Shown here: piece after piece, positions 32,985 to 44,302 of the stretch
Layout: each line of letters starts with the position of its first letter
Position numbering within the stretch: position 1 is the first letter of the stretch
Assembly: GCF_001690705.1 (NCBI RefSeq)
Contig: NZ_LZGK01000011.1
Location: 372,001 to 436,000 of the forward strand
Direction of reading: 5' to 3'
Origin: Gilliamella sp. wkB178
GTDB lineage: Bacteria; Pseudomonadota; Gammaproteobacteria; Enterobacterales; Orbaceae
Length of the DNA: 64,000 nt
Made by a program: the position numbers and the translations under genes
Notes under the pieces: generated by a model
The model's input: only the letters and a program-made list of their open reading frames with translations
The model's database searches: none
What the model was told of the DNA's origin: nothing

Positions 32985-33878
32985 ATGGATAATTTACGTA
33001 TTGTTCTGATTGTTGTTGCATCCTTGGTCATAATTGCATTATTGATTCATGGATTTTGGATCAATAAAAAAGAACGTTCTTCTCTTTTTAATTCAGCCAG
33101 AAAAGGAAAAAACTCGGTTAATACTCAGTCGTATGAGAATAATTACCAAGACGATTTAGGCGAAGATGATGTAATTTTGCTAACACCAAAAAATAAAAAA
33201 GATAATACAAATAACGAAAGTATAGTCGAAGAAGAAGTAATAGTTGCAGAAGAACCAATTATTCAACCTCAACAAGAAGATCTATTTGCTTATGATGATC
33301 GCTTAGACGATGAATTAGACGATGCCAAAGAGCCCACTATATCTGTTCACAATAAAATTGATAATAACACTTTAGAGACTCAAGATAAAAAACACCAATC
33401 CGAAGCTAACTCAAAACCAAATAAATCCGAAAAATTAAGTTTAAATACCAAAGACGAAACACAAACAGAAATTATTGTGTTAAACGTAACGGGAATAAAT
33501 GGCAAATTATTGCAAGGTGATGTGTTATTAGCTAGCATTATGCAATCAGGATTTCAATTTGGTGACATGCGTATATTCCATCGTCATGTTGACCCTGCTG
33601 GTAATGGTTCTATACTGTTTAGTTTAGCCAATATGGTGAATCCGGGTTATTTAGATCCTGAAACCATGCATGAGTTTACCACACCTGGAGTTTCTATTTT
33701 TATGGTTGCACCTACTGAAGGTAATAACCAACAAAATTTCAAATTAATGTTACAAACTGCCCAACGAATTGCTGATGACGTAAATGGTGTTGTGTTGGAT
33801 GATGAACATCACATGCTAACTCCACAAAAAATTGATAGTTATAAAAATCGTATCAAAAAGGCATGTAACGAAGTTTAA
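32985..33878 (+). CDS. zipA: Cell division protein ZipA
   Basis: ZipA anchors FtsZ to the inner membrane. The 297-residue protein has an N-terminal transmembrane segment (LRIVLIVVASLVIIALLIHG) followed by FWINKKERSSLF, as in enterobacteria. A long acidic, low-complexity linker (~35-160) comes next, then the C-terminal FtsZ-binding domain with GDMRIFHRHVDPAGNGSILFS and FTTPGVSIFM. The ATG at 32985 is chosen over the one at 32976 because the GAG-type ribosome binding site is correctly spaced only for the former. ligA follows, the conserved order. Confidence 0.95.
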   Translation: MDNLRIVLIVVASLVIIALLIHGFWINKKERSSLFNSARKGKNSVNTQSYENNYQDDLGEDDVILLTPKNKKDNTNNESIVEEEVIVAEEPIIQPQQEDLFAYDDRLDDELDDAKEPTISVHNKIDNNTLETQDKKHQSEANSKPNKSEKLSLNTKDETQTEIIVLNVTGINGKLLQGDVLLASIMQSGFQFGDMRIFHRHVDPAGNGSILFSLANMVNPGYLDPETMHEFTTPGVSIFMVAPTEGNNQQNFKLMLQTAQRIADDVNGVVLDDEHHMLTPQKIDSYKNRIKKACNEV

Positions 33879-34058
33879 TCATTTCAAAATTAGTAACAAT
33901 TCTATGCAAAACCGCCAACTTTTGTTGGTGGTTGTAAGTAAAGTTCAAACAACAAGCAAGCTCGATTCCGAATTAGTTCGATACAATTTTGCAAGTGCTA
34001 GTTTATTCCACACAATGTTAAAACTGTTACAACTACAATAAAATAATTTAAGAGATAA

Positions 34059-36158
<2,100 letters not shown>

Positions 36159-36228
36159 ACATACAATATCCAAGAACTAGTTAGATTATTAAATATCAAG
36201 TAACTCGCAAAAAACTAAGGAGAGAGTT

Positions 36229-36747
36229 ATGCCATTATTAGATAGTTTTAAAGTTGATCATACCAAAATGAAAGCACCATTTGTGCGTGTTGCTAAAACC
36301 ATGAAAACCCCAAAAGGGGATGACATTACAGTATTTGATCTACGTTTTACCATTCCCAATAAAGCACAGTTACCAGAAAAAGGCATTCATACTTTAGAAC
36401 ATTTATTTGCCGGTTTCATGCGCGATCATTTAAATAGTGATAAAGTCGAAATTATCGATATTTCGCCTATGGGTTGTCGCACCGGATTTTATATGAGCCT
36501 TATTGGTAAACCTAACGAATCAACAGTAAGTGATGCTTGGTTAAAATCAATGCAGGATGTAATAAATGTTAAATCGCAACAAGATATTCCGGAATTAAAT
36601 GAATATCAATGTGGTAGTTATAAAATGCACTCACTAGATGAAGCAAAAGCCATCGCTGAACAAGTAATTAAATCCGGTATAGGTGTTTGCCATAATCAAG
36701 ATATTGCATTAACAACTGAGCAATTAGCCAAAATTAACCATCGATAA
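36229..36747 (+). CDS. luxS: S-ribosylhomocysteine lyase (AI-2 synthase)
   Basis: LuxS cleaves S-ribosylhomocysteine to homocysteine and DPD, the precursor of the AI-2 signal. The 172-residue protein has the metal ligands H54 and H58 in HTLEH and C128 in YQCGSY, plus the catalytic C83 in [10 protein letters not shown]. An AGGAGAGAG ribosome binding site precedes the ATG. A small tautomerase gene follows after 9 bp, and a strong hairpin ends the pair. Confidence 0.97.
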   Translation: MPLLDSFKVDHTKMKAPFVRVAKTMKTPKGDDITVFDLRFTIPNKAQLPEKGIHTLEHLFAGFMRDHLNSDKVEIIDISPMGCRTGFYMSLIGKPNESTVSDAWLKSMQDVINVKSQQDIPELNEYQCGSYKMHSLDEAKAIAEQVIKSGIGVCHNQDIALTTEQLAKINHR

Positions 36748-36756
36748 GGAACTGTT

Positions 36757-36945
36757 ATGCCAAATGTAGTCATTGATTTTATAGAAGGCCGAAGTGTAGA
36801 ACAAAAAAGGGAAATGGCCAAACGTGTAACCGATGCCATTGTAGAAACCCTCAATTGTAAACGTGAAGCAGTACAAATAATTATGCACGAAATAACCAAA
36901 GACCAAATTGCTAACGGTGGGATATTACGTTGCGATAAAGATTAA
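36757..36945 (+). CDS. 4-oxalocrotonate tautomerase family protein
   Basis: This 62-residue protein belongs to the tautomerase superfamily of small hexameric enzymes that use the N-terminal proline as base. Proline follows the initiator methionine (MPNVVIDFIEGRSVEQKREM), and the family helix KRVTDAIVETL is visible. An arginine-rich active-site segment is less clear. The physiological substrate is unknown. It is tightly linked to luxS (9-bp gap) with its own AAGGA ribosome binding site, so the two are co-transcribed. Confidence 0.88.
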   Translation: MPNVVIDFIEGRSVEQKREMAKRVTDAIVETLNCKREAVQIIMHEITKDQIANGGILRCDKD

Positions 36946-36983
36946 TAGTGATTAAGTGAATTATAAAATTATTATTAATATGG

Positions 36984-37032
36984 CTAATTAATCTCAAAAT
37001 TTTATATCTATTTTGGGATTAATTAGTTTTAA
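36984..37032 (+). terminator. luxS-tautomerase terminator
   Basis: A 17-bp stem (36984-37000 with 37010-37026, one G-T wobble) is followed by TTTT. It lies ~40 bp after the tautomerase gene. Confidence 0.8.
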
Positions 37033-37107
37033 CAAATAATCAAGAACTGTTTAACTAAGCAATCCACTAGCTGAATAAAACAACCTGCATAAATAATAGT
37101 AAATACC

Positions 37108-37713
37108 TTAATGATCACAATGATGAAGATGTAATAAATGCCCCATTTTAGCGACTTTAGTCTCTAAATAATGTTCATTATTCGGGTTTTCACCTACTTC
37201 TAAAGGGACTCTTTCGACTATTTCAATACCTGCAGCTTCTAAAACTCTAATCTTTTCAGGGTTATTAGTTAACAAACGAATTTGCGATACACCCAATAAA
37301 GTTAACATGTCTGCACAAAGTGTAAAATCACGTTCATCGGCAGCAAAACCTAATTGATGATTAGCTTCGACTGTATCAAACCCTTGATCTTGTAAGGCAT
37401 AGGCTCTAATCTTATTAAGTAACCCAATATTACGCCCTTCTTGACGATGGTAAATTAAAATACCTTTGCCTGCTTTAGCTATTTGCTGCAACGCAGCTTC
37501 TAATTGAAAACCGCAATCACAACGTAAACTATACAAAGCGTCTCCGGTTAAACACTCGGAGTGGATTCGAGTTAACACCGGTTGCGAATCGTTGATATTG
37601 CCAAATACTAATGCAGCGTGATCCTTACCTGTTGCAATCTCTTCAAATCCTACAATCTTGAAACACCCCCATGGTGTGGGCAGTTTCGCTTCTGCAACAA
37701 GTTTTATTTGCAT
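37108..37713 (-). CDS. ribA: GTP cyclohydrolase II
   Basis: RibA opens GTP to start riboflavin synthesis. The 201-residue protein is near-identical in layout to E. coli RibA. It has [11 protein letters not shown] at the N-terminus, zinc cysteines in [18 protein letters not shown], the [21 protein letters not shown] motif, and LLTNNPEKI. Among stacked ATGs (37725, 37716, 37713) I choose 37713 because GGAG is best spaced for it and the product then starts [10 protein letters not shown]. It is divergent from pgpB, as in E. coli. No FMN riboswitch structure is evident upstream. Confidence 0.96.
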   Translation of the reverse strand: MQIKLVAEAKLPTPWGCFKIVGFEEIATGKDHAALVFGNINDSQPVLTRIHSECLTGDALYSLRCDCGFQLEAALQQIAKAGKGILIYHRQEGRNIGLLNKIRAYALQDQGFDTVEANHQLGFAADERDFTLCADMLTLLGVSQIRLLTNNPEKIRVLEAAGIEIVERVPLEVGENPNNEHYLETKVAKMGHLLHLHHCDH

Positions 37714-37810
37714 CATTATCTCCAACTTTAAAAAACATAGATAAGAAATTTATAAAACAAAATATTATCTATGATAAAATAATCAAAAATGTGTTTAATT
37801 GAGTTTATAA

Positions 37811-38530
37811 ATGGGGTTTGTAATAAAAAAAACAATAGCTTTATTGGCTATTTTTTTAATTGTACCATTAGTTATTATAGTCGCCAATTGGCATTGGCAA
37901 CCAGAGTCTATAGATAATACTTCCGAGTATTTTTTTTGGCTCACCGAAACGGCTAGTTATCCTTGGGCCATAATCACATCAACGGCGTTGTTCTTGTTAT
38001 TTTGTATATTAATACCAAACAAAAGCCCTAAAAAAATTGTGCTATTGTGGTTACTACTCACTACCACCATTTTAGGTGGACAAATTATTAAATCAATTAT
38101 CAAATCTCATGCTGCAGAATCAAGACCATATGTATTATGGCTGACGCAAAATTACAATATTAGTGATGAACATTTTTATGCAATCCCTAAAATTGAACGC
38201 CAAGAAATAATCCACCAATTATTAAATGGGTCTTCAACTATTCCCCATTGGCTATCGCGACATTGGCAAAATGAAACTGGTTACGCTTTTCCATCCGGGC
38301 ATACTTTATTTGCAACTACTTGGTCTTTTTTAGCCATTGTCTTATTAGGATTTAGGCGCCATTATTTAATTGTTTCTACGTTAATCCTATGGGCAGTACT
38401 AATGGAAATTAGCCGGTTATCATTAGGAATGCATTATCCTGATGATTTAATTTTAGGAACTTTTGTTGCATGGGTTATCTCATTAATCTGCTGTTTTTAT
38501 GCTAGAAAATGGCTTATAGTAGATTCATAA
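37811..38530 (+). CDS. pgpB: PgpB-type membrane phosphatase (PAP2 family)
   Basis: PgpB dephosphorylates phosphatidylglycerophosphate and undecaprenyl pyrophosphate in the inner membrane. The 239-residue protein has about six hydrophobic segments and the three PAP2 motifs: KSHAAESRPY (C1), PSGHT (C2) and SRLSLGMHYPDD (C3). Location between ribA and lapAB is the conserved enterobacterial context. The start ATG has a weak ribosome binding site, which leaves a few residues of uncertainty. Confidence 0.92.
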   Translation: MGFVIKKTIALLAIFLIVPLVIIVANWHWQPESIDNTSEYFFWLTETASYPWAIITSTALFLLFCILIPNKSPKKIVLLWLLLTTTILGGQIIKSIIKSHAAESRPYVLWLTQNYNISDEHFYAIPKIERQEIIHQLLNGSSTIPHWLSRHWQNETGYAFPSGHTLFATTWSFLAIVLLGFRRHYLIVSTLILWAVLMEISRLSLGMHYPDDLILGTFVAWVISLICCFYARKWLIVDS

Positions 38531-38611
38531 TTTTTTAAATCTGTAATTTTGTTAAAAATTGCAGATTTGATTTATACTTATGTGAAAAATAACAATAAAA
38601 AGGTTAGCATT

Positions 38612-38917
38612 ATGAAATTAGTTATATCGATTCTATTGATAATTGTCATTTTTGCCATATCTATAACCATAGGTGCTGCTAATGATCAGGTAGTCACCTT
38701 TAATTATTTATTTGCCAAAACAGAACTTCGCTTATCAGTTTTAATGGCAATTCTATTTGGTTCCGGTTTTATTGTCGGTTGGATATTGACAGGTATCTTC
38801 TTTATTAAATCCAAATTACAACTTTCATCATCTAAACGAAAATTTAATAAATTACAAAAAAAATATGATGAAGAAGTAGCCAATAATCAACAAGTGAATT
38901 TAACTAACTCTAATTAA
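38612..38917 (+). CDS. lapA: Lipopolysaccharide assembly protein LapA
   Basis: LapA (YciS) is a small inner-membrane protein that works with LapB in controlling LpxC turnover and LPS synthesis. The 101-residue protein has two hydrophobic segments (residues ~1-20 and ~43-68) and a C-terminal charged coiled coil rich in lysine. The frame opens at 38549, but the ATG at 38612 follows AAAAGG and fits the family start. lapB begins 12 bp downstream. Confidence 0.9.
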   Translation: MKLVISILLIIVIFAISITIGAANDQVVTFNYLFAKTELRLSVLMAILFGSGFIVGWILTGIFFIKSKLQLSSSKRKFNKLQKKYDEEVANNQQVNLTNSN

Positions 38918-38929
38918 GAATAGAAAATT

Positions 38930-40108
38930 ATGTTTGAACTGTTATTTCTGTTACTGCCAATTGCTGCTGCATATGGTTGGTATATGGGTGACAGAAATGC
39001 AAAACAAAAGTATTTAAATCAATCTAATCGGCTATCGCGTGAATATGTAGATGGTTTGAATTTTCTATTGTCTAATCAAAAAGACAAAGCAGTCGATCTA
39101 TTCTTAGACATGTTAAAAGAAGATGAAGGTACGCTTGAAGCTCATTTGACCCTTGGTAATTTATTTCGCTCCCGCGGTGAAGTTGACCGAGCTATTCGTA
39201 TTCATCAAGCATTAATGGAAAGTTCTTCCTTAACCTTTGAACAACGTTTATTAGCTATTCAGCAACTAGGTCGTGATTATATGGTTGCCGGTTTATATGA
39301 CCGCGCTGAAGAAATGTTCCTACAATTAACTGAAGAAGAAGACTTTCAACAATATGCACTTCAGCAACTTATCATCATCTATCAATCCACTAGTGAATGG
39401 ATAAATGCCATTAATGTTGCCACTAAATTAGTCAAACTTGGTAATGTAAAATATAAAACCAATATCGCCCAATTCTATTGTGAACTTGCCGCTTTAGCCA
39501 TTGCTAATGATGATCTTGATAAAGCGTATAACTTATTATTAAAATCTGCCGCAGCCGACGCCTCGTGTGCTCGCACCTCTTTAATGCTAGGTCGAGTGTT
39601 AATGGTACAAGATAAAACCGAACAAGCTATCGTTACTTTACGACAAATCCTTGAGCAAGATAAAGCGTACATCGGTGAAGCTCTACCATTAATCAAAGAT
39701 TGCTATATGCAGCTAAATCAACCACAAGAATTGCAACAATTTTTGAAATTATGTGTCGACCAAGATACGGGTAATGTGGCCGAACTAATGCTGGCGGATA
39801 TCGTTGAACAACAAAAAGGCTTAGATTCAGCCCAATATTATTTGTATCGAGAATTAATTAAGCATCCAAACTTAAAAGGATTTTATCGTTTAATGGACTA
39901 CCATGTCGCCGATGCTGAAGAAGGTAGAGCCAAAGAAAGCCTACTCTTATTACGTAATATGGTGGGAGAACAAATTAAATCTGTACCTAATTACCGCTGC
40001 ACTAAATGTGGTTTCACGGTTAATTCAATCTACTGGTTATGTCCTGCTTGTCGTTCTTGGTCAACGATTAAACCAGTCCGTGATTTTGAACACCTTTCTG
40101 ATAACTAA
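38930..40108 (+). CDS. lapB: Lipopolysaccharide assembly protein LapB (YciM)
   Basis: LapB is a membrane-anchored adaptor that promotes FtsH degradation of LpxC. The 392-residue protein has an N-terminal hydrophobic anchor (LLFLLLPIAAAYGWYMG) and a series of TPR motifs (for example GTLEAHLTLGNLFRSRGEVD). Its C-terminal rubredoxin-like zinc domain has CTKCGF and CPACRSW at about residues 360-380. All four metal cysteines are present. pyrF, the usual downstream gene, is replaced here by ycfH. Confidence 0.95.
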   Translation: MFELLFLLLPIAAAYGWYMGDRNAKQKYLNQSNRLSREYVDGLNFLLSNQKDKAVDLFLDMLKEDEGTLEAHLTLGNLFRSRGEVDRAIRIHQALMESSSLTFEQRLLAIQQLGRDYMVAGLYDRAEEMFLQLTEEEDFQQYALQQLIIIYQSTSEWINAINVATKLVKLGNVKYKTNIAQFYCELAALAIANDDLDKAYNLLLKSAAADASCARTSLMLGRVLMVQDKTEQAIVTLRQILEQDKAYIGEALPLIKDCYMQLNQPQELQQFLKLCVDQDTGNVAELMLADIVEQQKGLDSAQYYLYRELIKHPNLKGFYRLMDYHVADAEEGRAKESLLLLRNMVGEQIKSVPNYRCTKCGFTVNSIYWLCPACRSWSTIKPVRDFEHLSDN

Positions 40109-40119
40109 AAGAGTTGTTT

Positions 40120-40902
40120 ATGTTTTTAATTGATTCGCACTGTCATTTAGATAGTTTGGACTTTAGTTCTAAATCTATTGACGATGTAATACAAACTGCT
40201 CAACGCAACGAAGTAAAGCATTGCTTAAGCGTGGCAACCACACTTTCTGGTTACCAATCCATGAAGCGTATGCTCATGCCCTATCAAAACCAATGTTCTT
40301 TTTCGTGTGGCATCCACCCGCTCAATCTGGATGATGAAGTTTATGATGCCGCACGCTTCGAAACTTTGGCTCAAGAACCGAATGTGGTTGCTCTTGGTGA
40401 AACGGGTCTGGATTACTATTACCAACAAGATAACATTGAGCAACAACAATATATCTTTAAAGAACATATTCGACTTGGTAGAAAACTAAGCAAACCAATA
40501 ATTGTGCATACGCGTAATGCACGGCAAGACACCTTAACCATATTAAAACAACAACATGTCCATTCAGGGGTTTTACACTGTTTTACTGAAGATTTAGACA
40601 CAGCTAAGCAACTATTGGATTTAGGCTTTTATATCTCGTTTTCAGGAATTCTTACATTTAAAAACGCCGAAAGTATAAGAGAAGTAGCTAGATATGTACC
40701 ACTTGATCGTATTTTAGTTGAAACCGATTCCCCTTATCTGGCGCCGGTACCTTATCGCGGCAAAGAAAATCAACCCGCATATGTGCGCGAAGTTGCCAGT
40801 TATTTAGCCACTTTAAAAGGTATCGATTTGCAACAAATAGCTCAGCAAACCACGCATAATTTTTGTCAATTATTCAACCTGCAAGGGGGACTAAATGCAT
40901 AA
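40120..40902 (+). CDS. ycfH: TatD-family metal-dependent hydrolase (YcfH type)
   Basis: TatD-like proteins are metal-dependent deoxyribonucleases or deacylases of the amidohydrolase fold. The 260-residue protein starts MFLIDSHCHLDS, the HxH motif, and carries GETGLDYYY, PIIVHTRNARQDT, LHCFTE and LVETDSPYLAPVPYRGKEN. The TTG at 40114 is rejected in favour of this ATG. The sequence follows E. coli YcfH more closely than TatD or YjjV. It overlaps roxA by 8 bp, so the two are coupled. Confidence 0.94.
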   Translation: MFLIDSHCHLDSLDFSSKSIDDVIQTAQRNEVKHCLSVATTLSGYQSMKRMLMPYQNQCSFSCGIHPLNLDDEVYDAARFETLAQEPNVVALGETGLDYYYQQDNIEQQQYIFKEHIRLGRKLSKPIIVHTRNARQDTLTILKQQHVHSGVLHCFTEDLDTAKQLLDLGFYISFSGILTFKNAESIREVARYVPLDRILVETDSPYLAPVPYRGKENQPAYVREVASYLATLKGIDLQQIAQQTTHNFCQLFNLQGGLNA

Positions 40903-42010
40903 CAAGTTAACCATAGACTGGGATGATTTTCTAACCAATTATTGGCAAAAAAAACCGGTTATTTTACGTGATGCTTTTGCTAATTTTAGAGATCCCATAA
41001 CCCCCGACGAGCTAGCCGGACTAGCCATGGAAGAAGAGATCGAGAGCCGTATTGTATCCAATAAAAATGGTATTTGGGATGCTAAGTTTGGGCCTTTTAT
41101 TGATTATAACAATTTAGGTGAAGATCATTGGAGTCTACTAGTACAAGCGGTAGATCACTGGCACGAACAAGCAGCAACCTTAGTTGAACCATTTAAATGC
41201 CTACCACAATGGCAATTTGAAGATTTAATGATTTCCTATGCAACTCAAGGTGCTGGCGTGGGCCCACATATTGATAACTATGATGTTTTTATCATTCAAG
41301 GCATGGGCTGCCGACGTTGGCAAGTAGGTGATCGTAACCCTAATTACAAACAATTTAGTGCTCATAAAGCTTTGTTACATGTTGAAGAATATCAACCAAT
41401 CATTGATGAAGAGATCACCGCCGGCGATATTTTATATATCCCAATAGGGTTCCCACATAATGGGGTATCAATTGGCGAATCACTAAGTTATTCAGTAGGG
41501 TTTAGAACCCAAACTTCGCAAGAATTATTAAGTAATTTTGCAGATTATGTTATTGATAATTTGCCTAATGGCATCTTTTATCAAGATCCTAATTTAAAAT
41601 TACCAAATGATGCCTATCGTATTCAAGCTTATGAATTGGCGAAATTACAAAATCAAATGATTGAGTTAATTAACAACCCAAAACTATTTAATGATTGGTT
41701 TGGTAAATACATAACTTTACCAATGCATGAATTAAATATTGTACCAGTAGAACCGACCTATTCATTTGACGAATTTATAGAATTATTCCAATCCGGACTA
41801 GAATTGTATCGAGTGCCTAGCATTCGTATTCTTAAAATCGGTGATTATGGTTATATTAACGGTGAAAAAATTGCATTACCAATGCCAATTATCGATGTTT
41901 TATGCGCTAACGATATACTTTATTATGAGCAGTTAGCCGATGACGCAACCCTGACTGTCATGCTTAACCTTGTTAATAAAGGTTATTGGTATTTTGCCGA
42001 ACAACAATAA
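40895..42010 (+). CDS. roxA: Ribosomal protein L16 arginine 3-hydroxylase (RoxA/YcfD)
   Basis: RoxA is a 2-oxoglutarate/Fe(II) oxygenase that hydroxylates an arginine of ribosomal protein L16. The 371-residue protein has the JmjC-like cupin core with the metal triad in GPHIDNYDVF (HxD) and the later histidine in IPIGFPHNGVS. It starts with the typical WDDFLTNYWQKKPVILRDAF. A winged-helix C-terminal part follows. It overlaps ycfH by 8 bp. Confidence 0.93.
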   Translation: MHNKLTIDWDDFLTNYWQKKPVILRDAFANFRDPITPDELAGLAMEEEIESRIVSNKNGIWDAKFGPFIDYNNLGEDHWSLLVQAVDHWHEQAATLVEPFKCLPQWQFEDLMISYATQGAGVGPHIDNYDVFIIQGMGCRRWQVGDRNPNYKQFSAHKALLHVEEYQPIIDEEITAGDILYIPIGFPHNGVSIGESLSYSVGFRTQTSQELLSNFADYVIDNLPNGIFYQDPNLKLPNDAYRIQAYELAKLQNQMIELINNPKLFNDWFGKYITLPMHELNIVPVEPTYSFDEFIELFQSGLELYRVPSIRILKIGDYGYINGEKIALPMPIIDVLCANDILYYEQLADDATLTVMLNLVNKGYWYFAEQQ

Positions 42011-42024
42011 GTATTCATCCCCCT

Positions 42025-42050
42025 CCGCCGATGCAATTATCGGCGGTTTA
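42025..42050 (+). terminator. Hairpin after roxA
   Basis: CCGCCGAT (42025-42032) and ATCGGCGG (42039-42046) form a perfect 8-bp G/C-rich stem with a 6-base loop, followed by a short T-run. The remaining 42051-42346 stretch is AT-rich and carries only the probable MFS promoter. Confidence 0.7.
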
Positions 42051-42346
42051 GAAAATAATATTTTAAATAACCTCTATATAGTTATCTAATTATTGCCACC
42101 AATAAATTCAGTTTACAACCAAGCACCCTGCTTATAGCTTGGCATGCTTATTGATTAACTAATTTTTATTCTACTGATAAATTTTGTACACCAAAAAACT
42201 ACTTTTTTACTACTTTTAATTTGGATTTTTAAAACGTTTGAGTATATACTTGCCAACGCTTTTAAATCCCTCCTGTTTAACAATGCGTTAAACATCTACA
42301 ATAGCTTATTTAAGCAACTATATATCTTCAATAACTAGAGGTTAAC

Positions 42347-43588
42347 ATGAAAACTGATGCAAACTTAGTGCAGCAAGCAGAAAGTGAGAGTGAACATACA
42401 ACACCTTATCAAAAGAGAACACTTTTTGCTTCAACTGTCGGTTACGCCCTAGATGGCATGGATATGATGATCTTAGGTGTTTGTTTTAGCCTAATTTCAG
42501 CTAGCTTTAACCTTACCAAAGCAGATCTGGGTACTTTAACCTCAGTAACGTTATTAGGTGCAGTACTTGGTGGCATCTTATTTGGAGTACTAGCCGACAA
42601 ATATGGGCGGGTAAGAGTTTTTTCATGGACGATTTTAATTTTTTCACTATTTACAGGTTTATGCGCAATCTCCCCTAACTATGAAAGTTTTTTAGTGTTC
42701 CGTTTTTTAAGCGGCTTAGGGCTTGGTGGTGAATTTGGTATTGGCATGACGCTAGTTTCGGAAAGTTGGCCTAAAAATAAACGCTCACGAGCCACTTCGA
42801 TTGTCGCTCTGGGTTTCCAAGTTGGTATAATTCTAGCAGCATTAACCGTTAATTTTGTGGGTGAGATTCATGGGTGGCGTTGGGCTTTTGCTATGGGCGT
42901 GTTACCTGCATTATTTGTAGCCTGGACTCGTAAAGGTTTAAAAGAACCGCAAATTTGGCAAAACATCAAAGACCAAAATAAAAATAATGTGGCGATTAGT
43001 AAACTGTTCAAAAACCCAAGAACTACCGCTACTACTATTGGTTTAACTATAGCTTGTGCAGTGCAGAATTTTGGCTTTTATGGCCTAATGGTGTGGATGC
43101 CCAATATGATTGCCACTGAACTTAAACTACCATTCAAAAACACCATGAATTGGACCATTTCTACCACTATTGGCATGTCTCTAGGGATTTTAGTTTTTGG
43201 TTGGTTATGTGACAAATTTGGTCGCCGTCCAGCTTATATTGTGTTCTTACTAATCTCAGCTGTATCTATTTGGTTTTATTTCCACCAAACTGACATGGTG
43301 GTGTTAATTATATTTGGCTCAGCTATTGGCTTCTTCGTAAATGGTATGATGGGTGGTTATGGTGCATTATTAGCTGAACATTATCCAACTGATGCTCGCT
43401 CCAGTGCCGAAAACATTATTTTTAATGTTGGCCGTGGTATTGCCGGAATATCCCAAGTGCTAATTGCTTACTTAGCTACCGTATATTCGATTAGTTATGC
43501 ACTGGCGTTACTTTCAGCTACCTACTTACTCTCAGCCGCTGCCTTTGTATTCTTAATTCCAGAAACCAAAGGTAAAGCATTAGAATAG
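42347..43588 (+). CDS. MFS transporter, organic acid/sugar-acid:H+ symporter type
   Basis: This 413-residue major facilitator protein has 12 predicted hydrophobic segments. The first loop motif is GVLADKYGRVRVFSW, and FRFLSGLGLGGEFGIGMTLVSE follows in TM4-5. The second-half repeat GWLCDKFGRRPAY is present, and it ends NVGRGIAGISQ ... PETKGKALE. This pattern belongs to the metabolite:H+ symporter / NanT-like group, whose substrates include sialic acid, aromatic acids and sugar acids. The substrate cannot be assigned from sequence, and no catabolic gene is adjacent. An AGAGG ribosome binding site precedes the ATG. Confidence 0.8.
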   Translation: MKTDANLVQQAESESEHTTPYQKRTLFASTVGYALDGMDMMILGVCFSLISASFNLTKADLGTLTSVTLLGAVLGGILFGVLADKYGRVRVFSWTILIFSLFTGLCAISPNYESFLVFRFLSGLGLGGEFGIGMTLVSESWPKNKRSRATSIVALGFQVGIILAALTVNFVGEIHGWRWAFAMGVLPALFVAWTRKGLKEPQIWQNIKDQNKNNVAISKLFKNPRTTATTIGLTIACAVQNFGFYGLMVWMPNMIATELKLPFKNTMNWTISTTIGMSLGILVFGWLCDKFGRRPAYIVFLLISAVSIWFYFHQTDMVVLIIFGSAIGFFVNGMMGGYGALLAEHYPTDARSSAENIIFNVGRGIAGISQVLIAYLATVYSISYALALLSATYLLSAAAFVFLIPETKGKALE

Positions 43589-43597
43589 TAACTAATA

Positions 43598-43622
43598 ACA
43601 GGGCTAATGCCCTGTTTTTCAT
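43598..43622 (+). terminator. MFS transporter gene terminator
   Basis: CAGGGC-taat-GCCCTG is followed by TTTTT, just after the stop codon. It also faces the convergent lipoprotein gene. Confidence 0.85.
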
Positions 43623-43625
43623 GTT

Positions 43626-44162
43626 TTATTTATCTGAATTATCTTTACAATCACTAGGTTTGATGTTCAAGCTCAATACATTTTCGTCATTGATATAGTA
43701 ATTATTGCTAACACCATCTGTGAATACTAGTTGTAACGCTTTCATAGTGGCATCTTTACCACAATAAAGCGCTAATAGATTATTTAACATCGCTTTTTGC
43801 GTATCCGCATTTTGTAAAGAGTCTTTGGTCATACCAACAACTGTATATTTATAACTAATGATATTATTATCATTAGTCACATCAACCAAGGTAGTATTAC
43901 CGTCAAAGACTACTGGTAATAGTTTTTTTATGCCGTTAATCACTTCATCTTGAGCAACTTTGTAATTACCATCTTTGATTTTATTAATAGCATCTTCGCT
44001 TGCGGATTGGGTTTGGGCAAACAAATCTTTGGCTTTGTCATTAATATCAGCACTAGTTTGTTCAACTTTTTGTTTAATATCACTAACTGTAGATTTTGAA
44101 TTATCACAATTAACTAAAAACAAGCCCATCATTGCCAATGTTATTACTTTAAAAATTTTCAT
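43626..44162 (-). CDS. Predicted lipoprotein of unknown function (paralogue of 45431-45892)
   Basis: This 178-residue protein has a lipoprotein signal (MKIFKVITLAMMGLFLVNC, lipobox cysteine at 19), then a lysine/glutamine-rich, probably helical segment (KQKVEQTSADINDKAKDLF). The C-terminal domain ends NIKPSDC. The frame extends upstream to 44258, but the ATG at 44162 has an AAGGAAAA ribosome binding site and gives the clean signal. The C-terminal ~90 residues resemble the lipoprotein at 45431-45892: NDN-I-SYKY/NYQY, NNLLALYC/NNLLATYC, and the ending PSDC. I do not recognise the family. Confidence 0.75.
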   Translation of the reverse strand: MKIFKVITLAMMGLFLVNCDNSKSTVSDIKQKVEQTSADINDKAKDLFAQTQSASEDAINKIKDGNYKVAQDEVINGIKKLLPVVFDGNTTLVDVTNDNNIISYKYTVVGMTKDSLQNADTQKAMLNNLLALYCGKDATMKALQLVFTDGVSNNYYINDENVLSLNIKPSDCKDNSDK

Positions 44163-44302
44163 TATTTTTTCCTTAAAGGATATGTGTTTGATATTGATAC
44201 GATTATCTTTTACTAAAAAAGAGTGCACTAAATACTGCTTAACAAATAAAATTACCACAATAAAAGAGCTCTAAGCGGCTCTTTTATTAAGTTAAATAAT
44301 CA

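Noticed and set aside
33832-34041. 69-codon ORF between zipA and ligA
   Set aside because: It begins within zipA in another frame, has no ribosome binding site and no recognisable features. The gap more likely holds only a weak hairpin (33910-33933) and a promoter.
37714-37810. FMN riboswitch upstream of ribA
   Set aside because: The gap to pgpB is under 100 bp, AT-rich and lacks the conserved RFN-element segments.
42051-42346. Possible tRNA or small RNA gene in the roxA-MFS gap
   Set aside because: No cloverleaf-compatible pairing, TTC-type arm or strong promoter-terminator pair was seen, only the roxA hairpin and AT-rich sequence.
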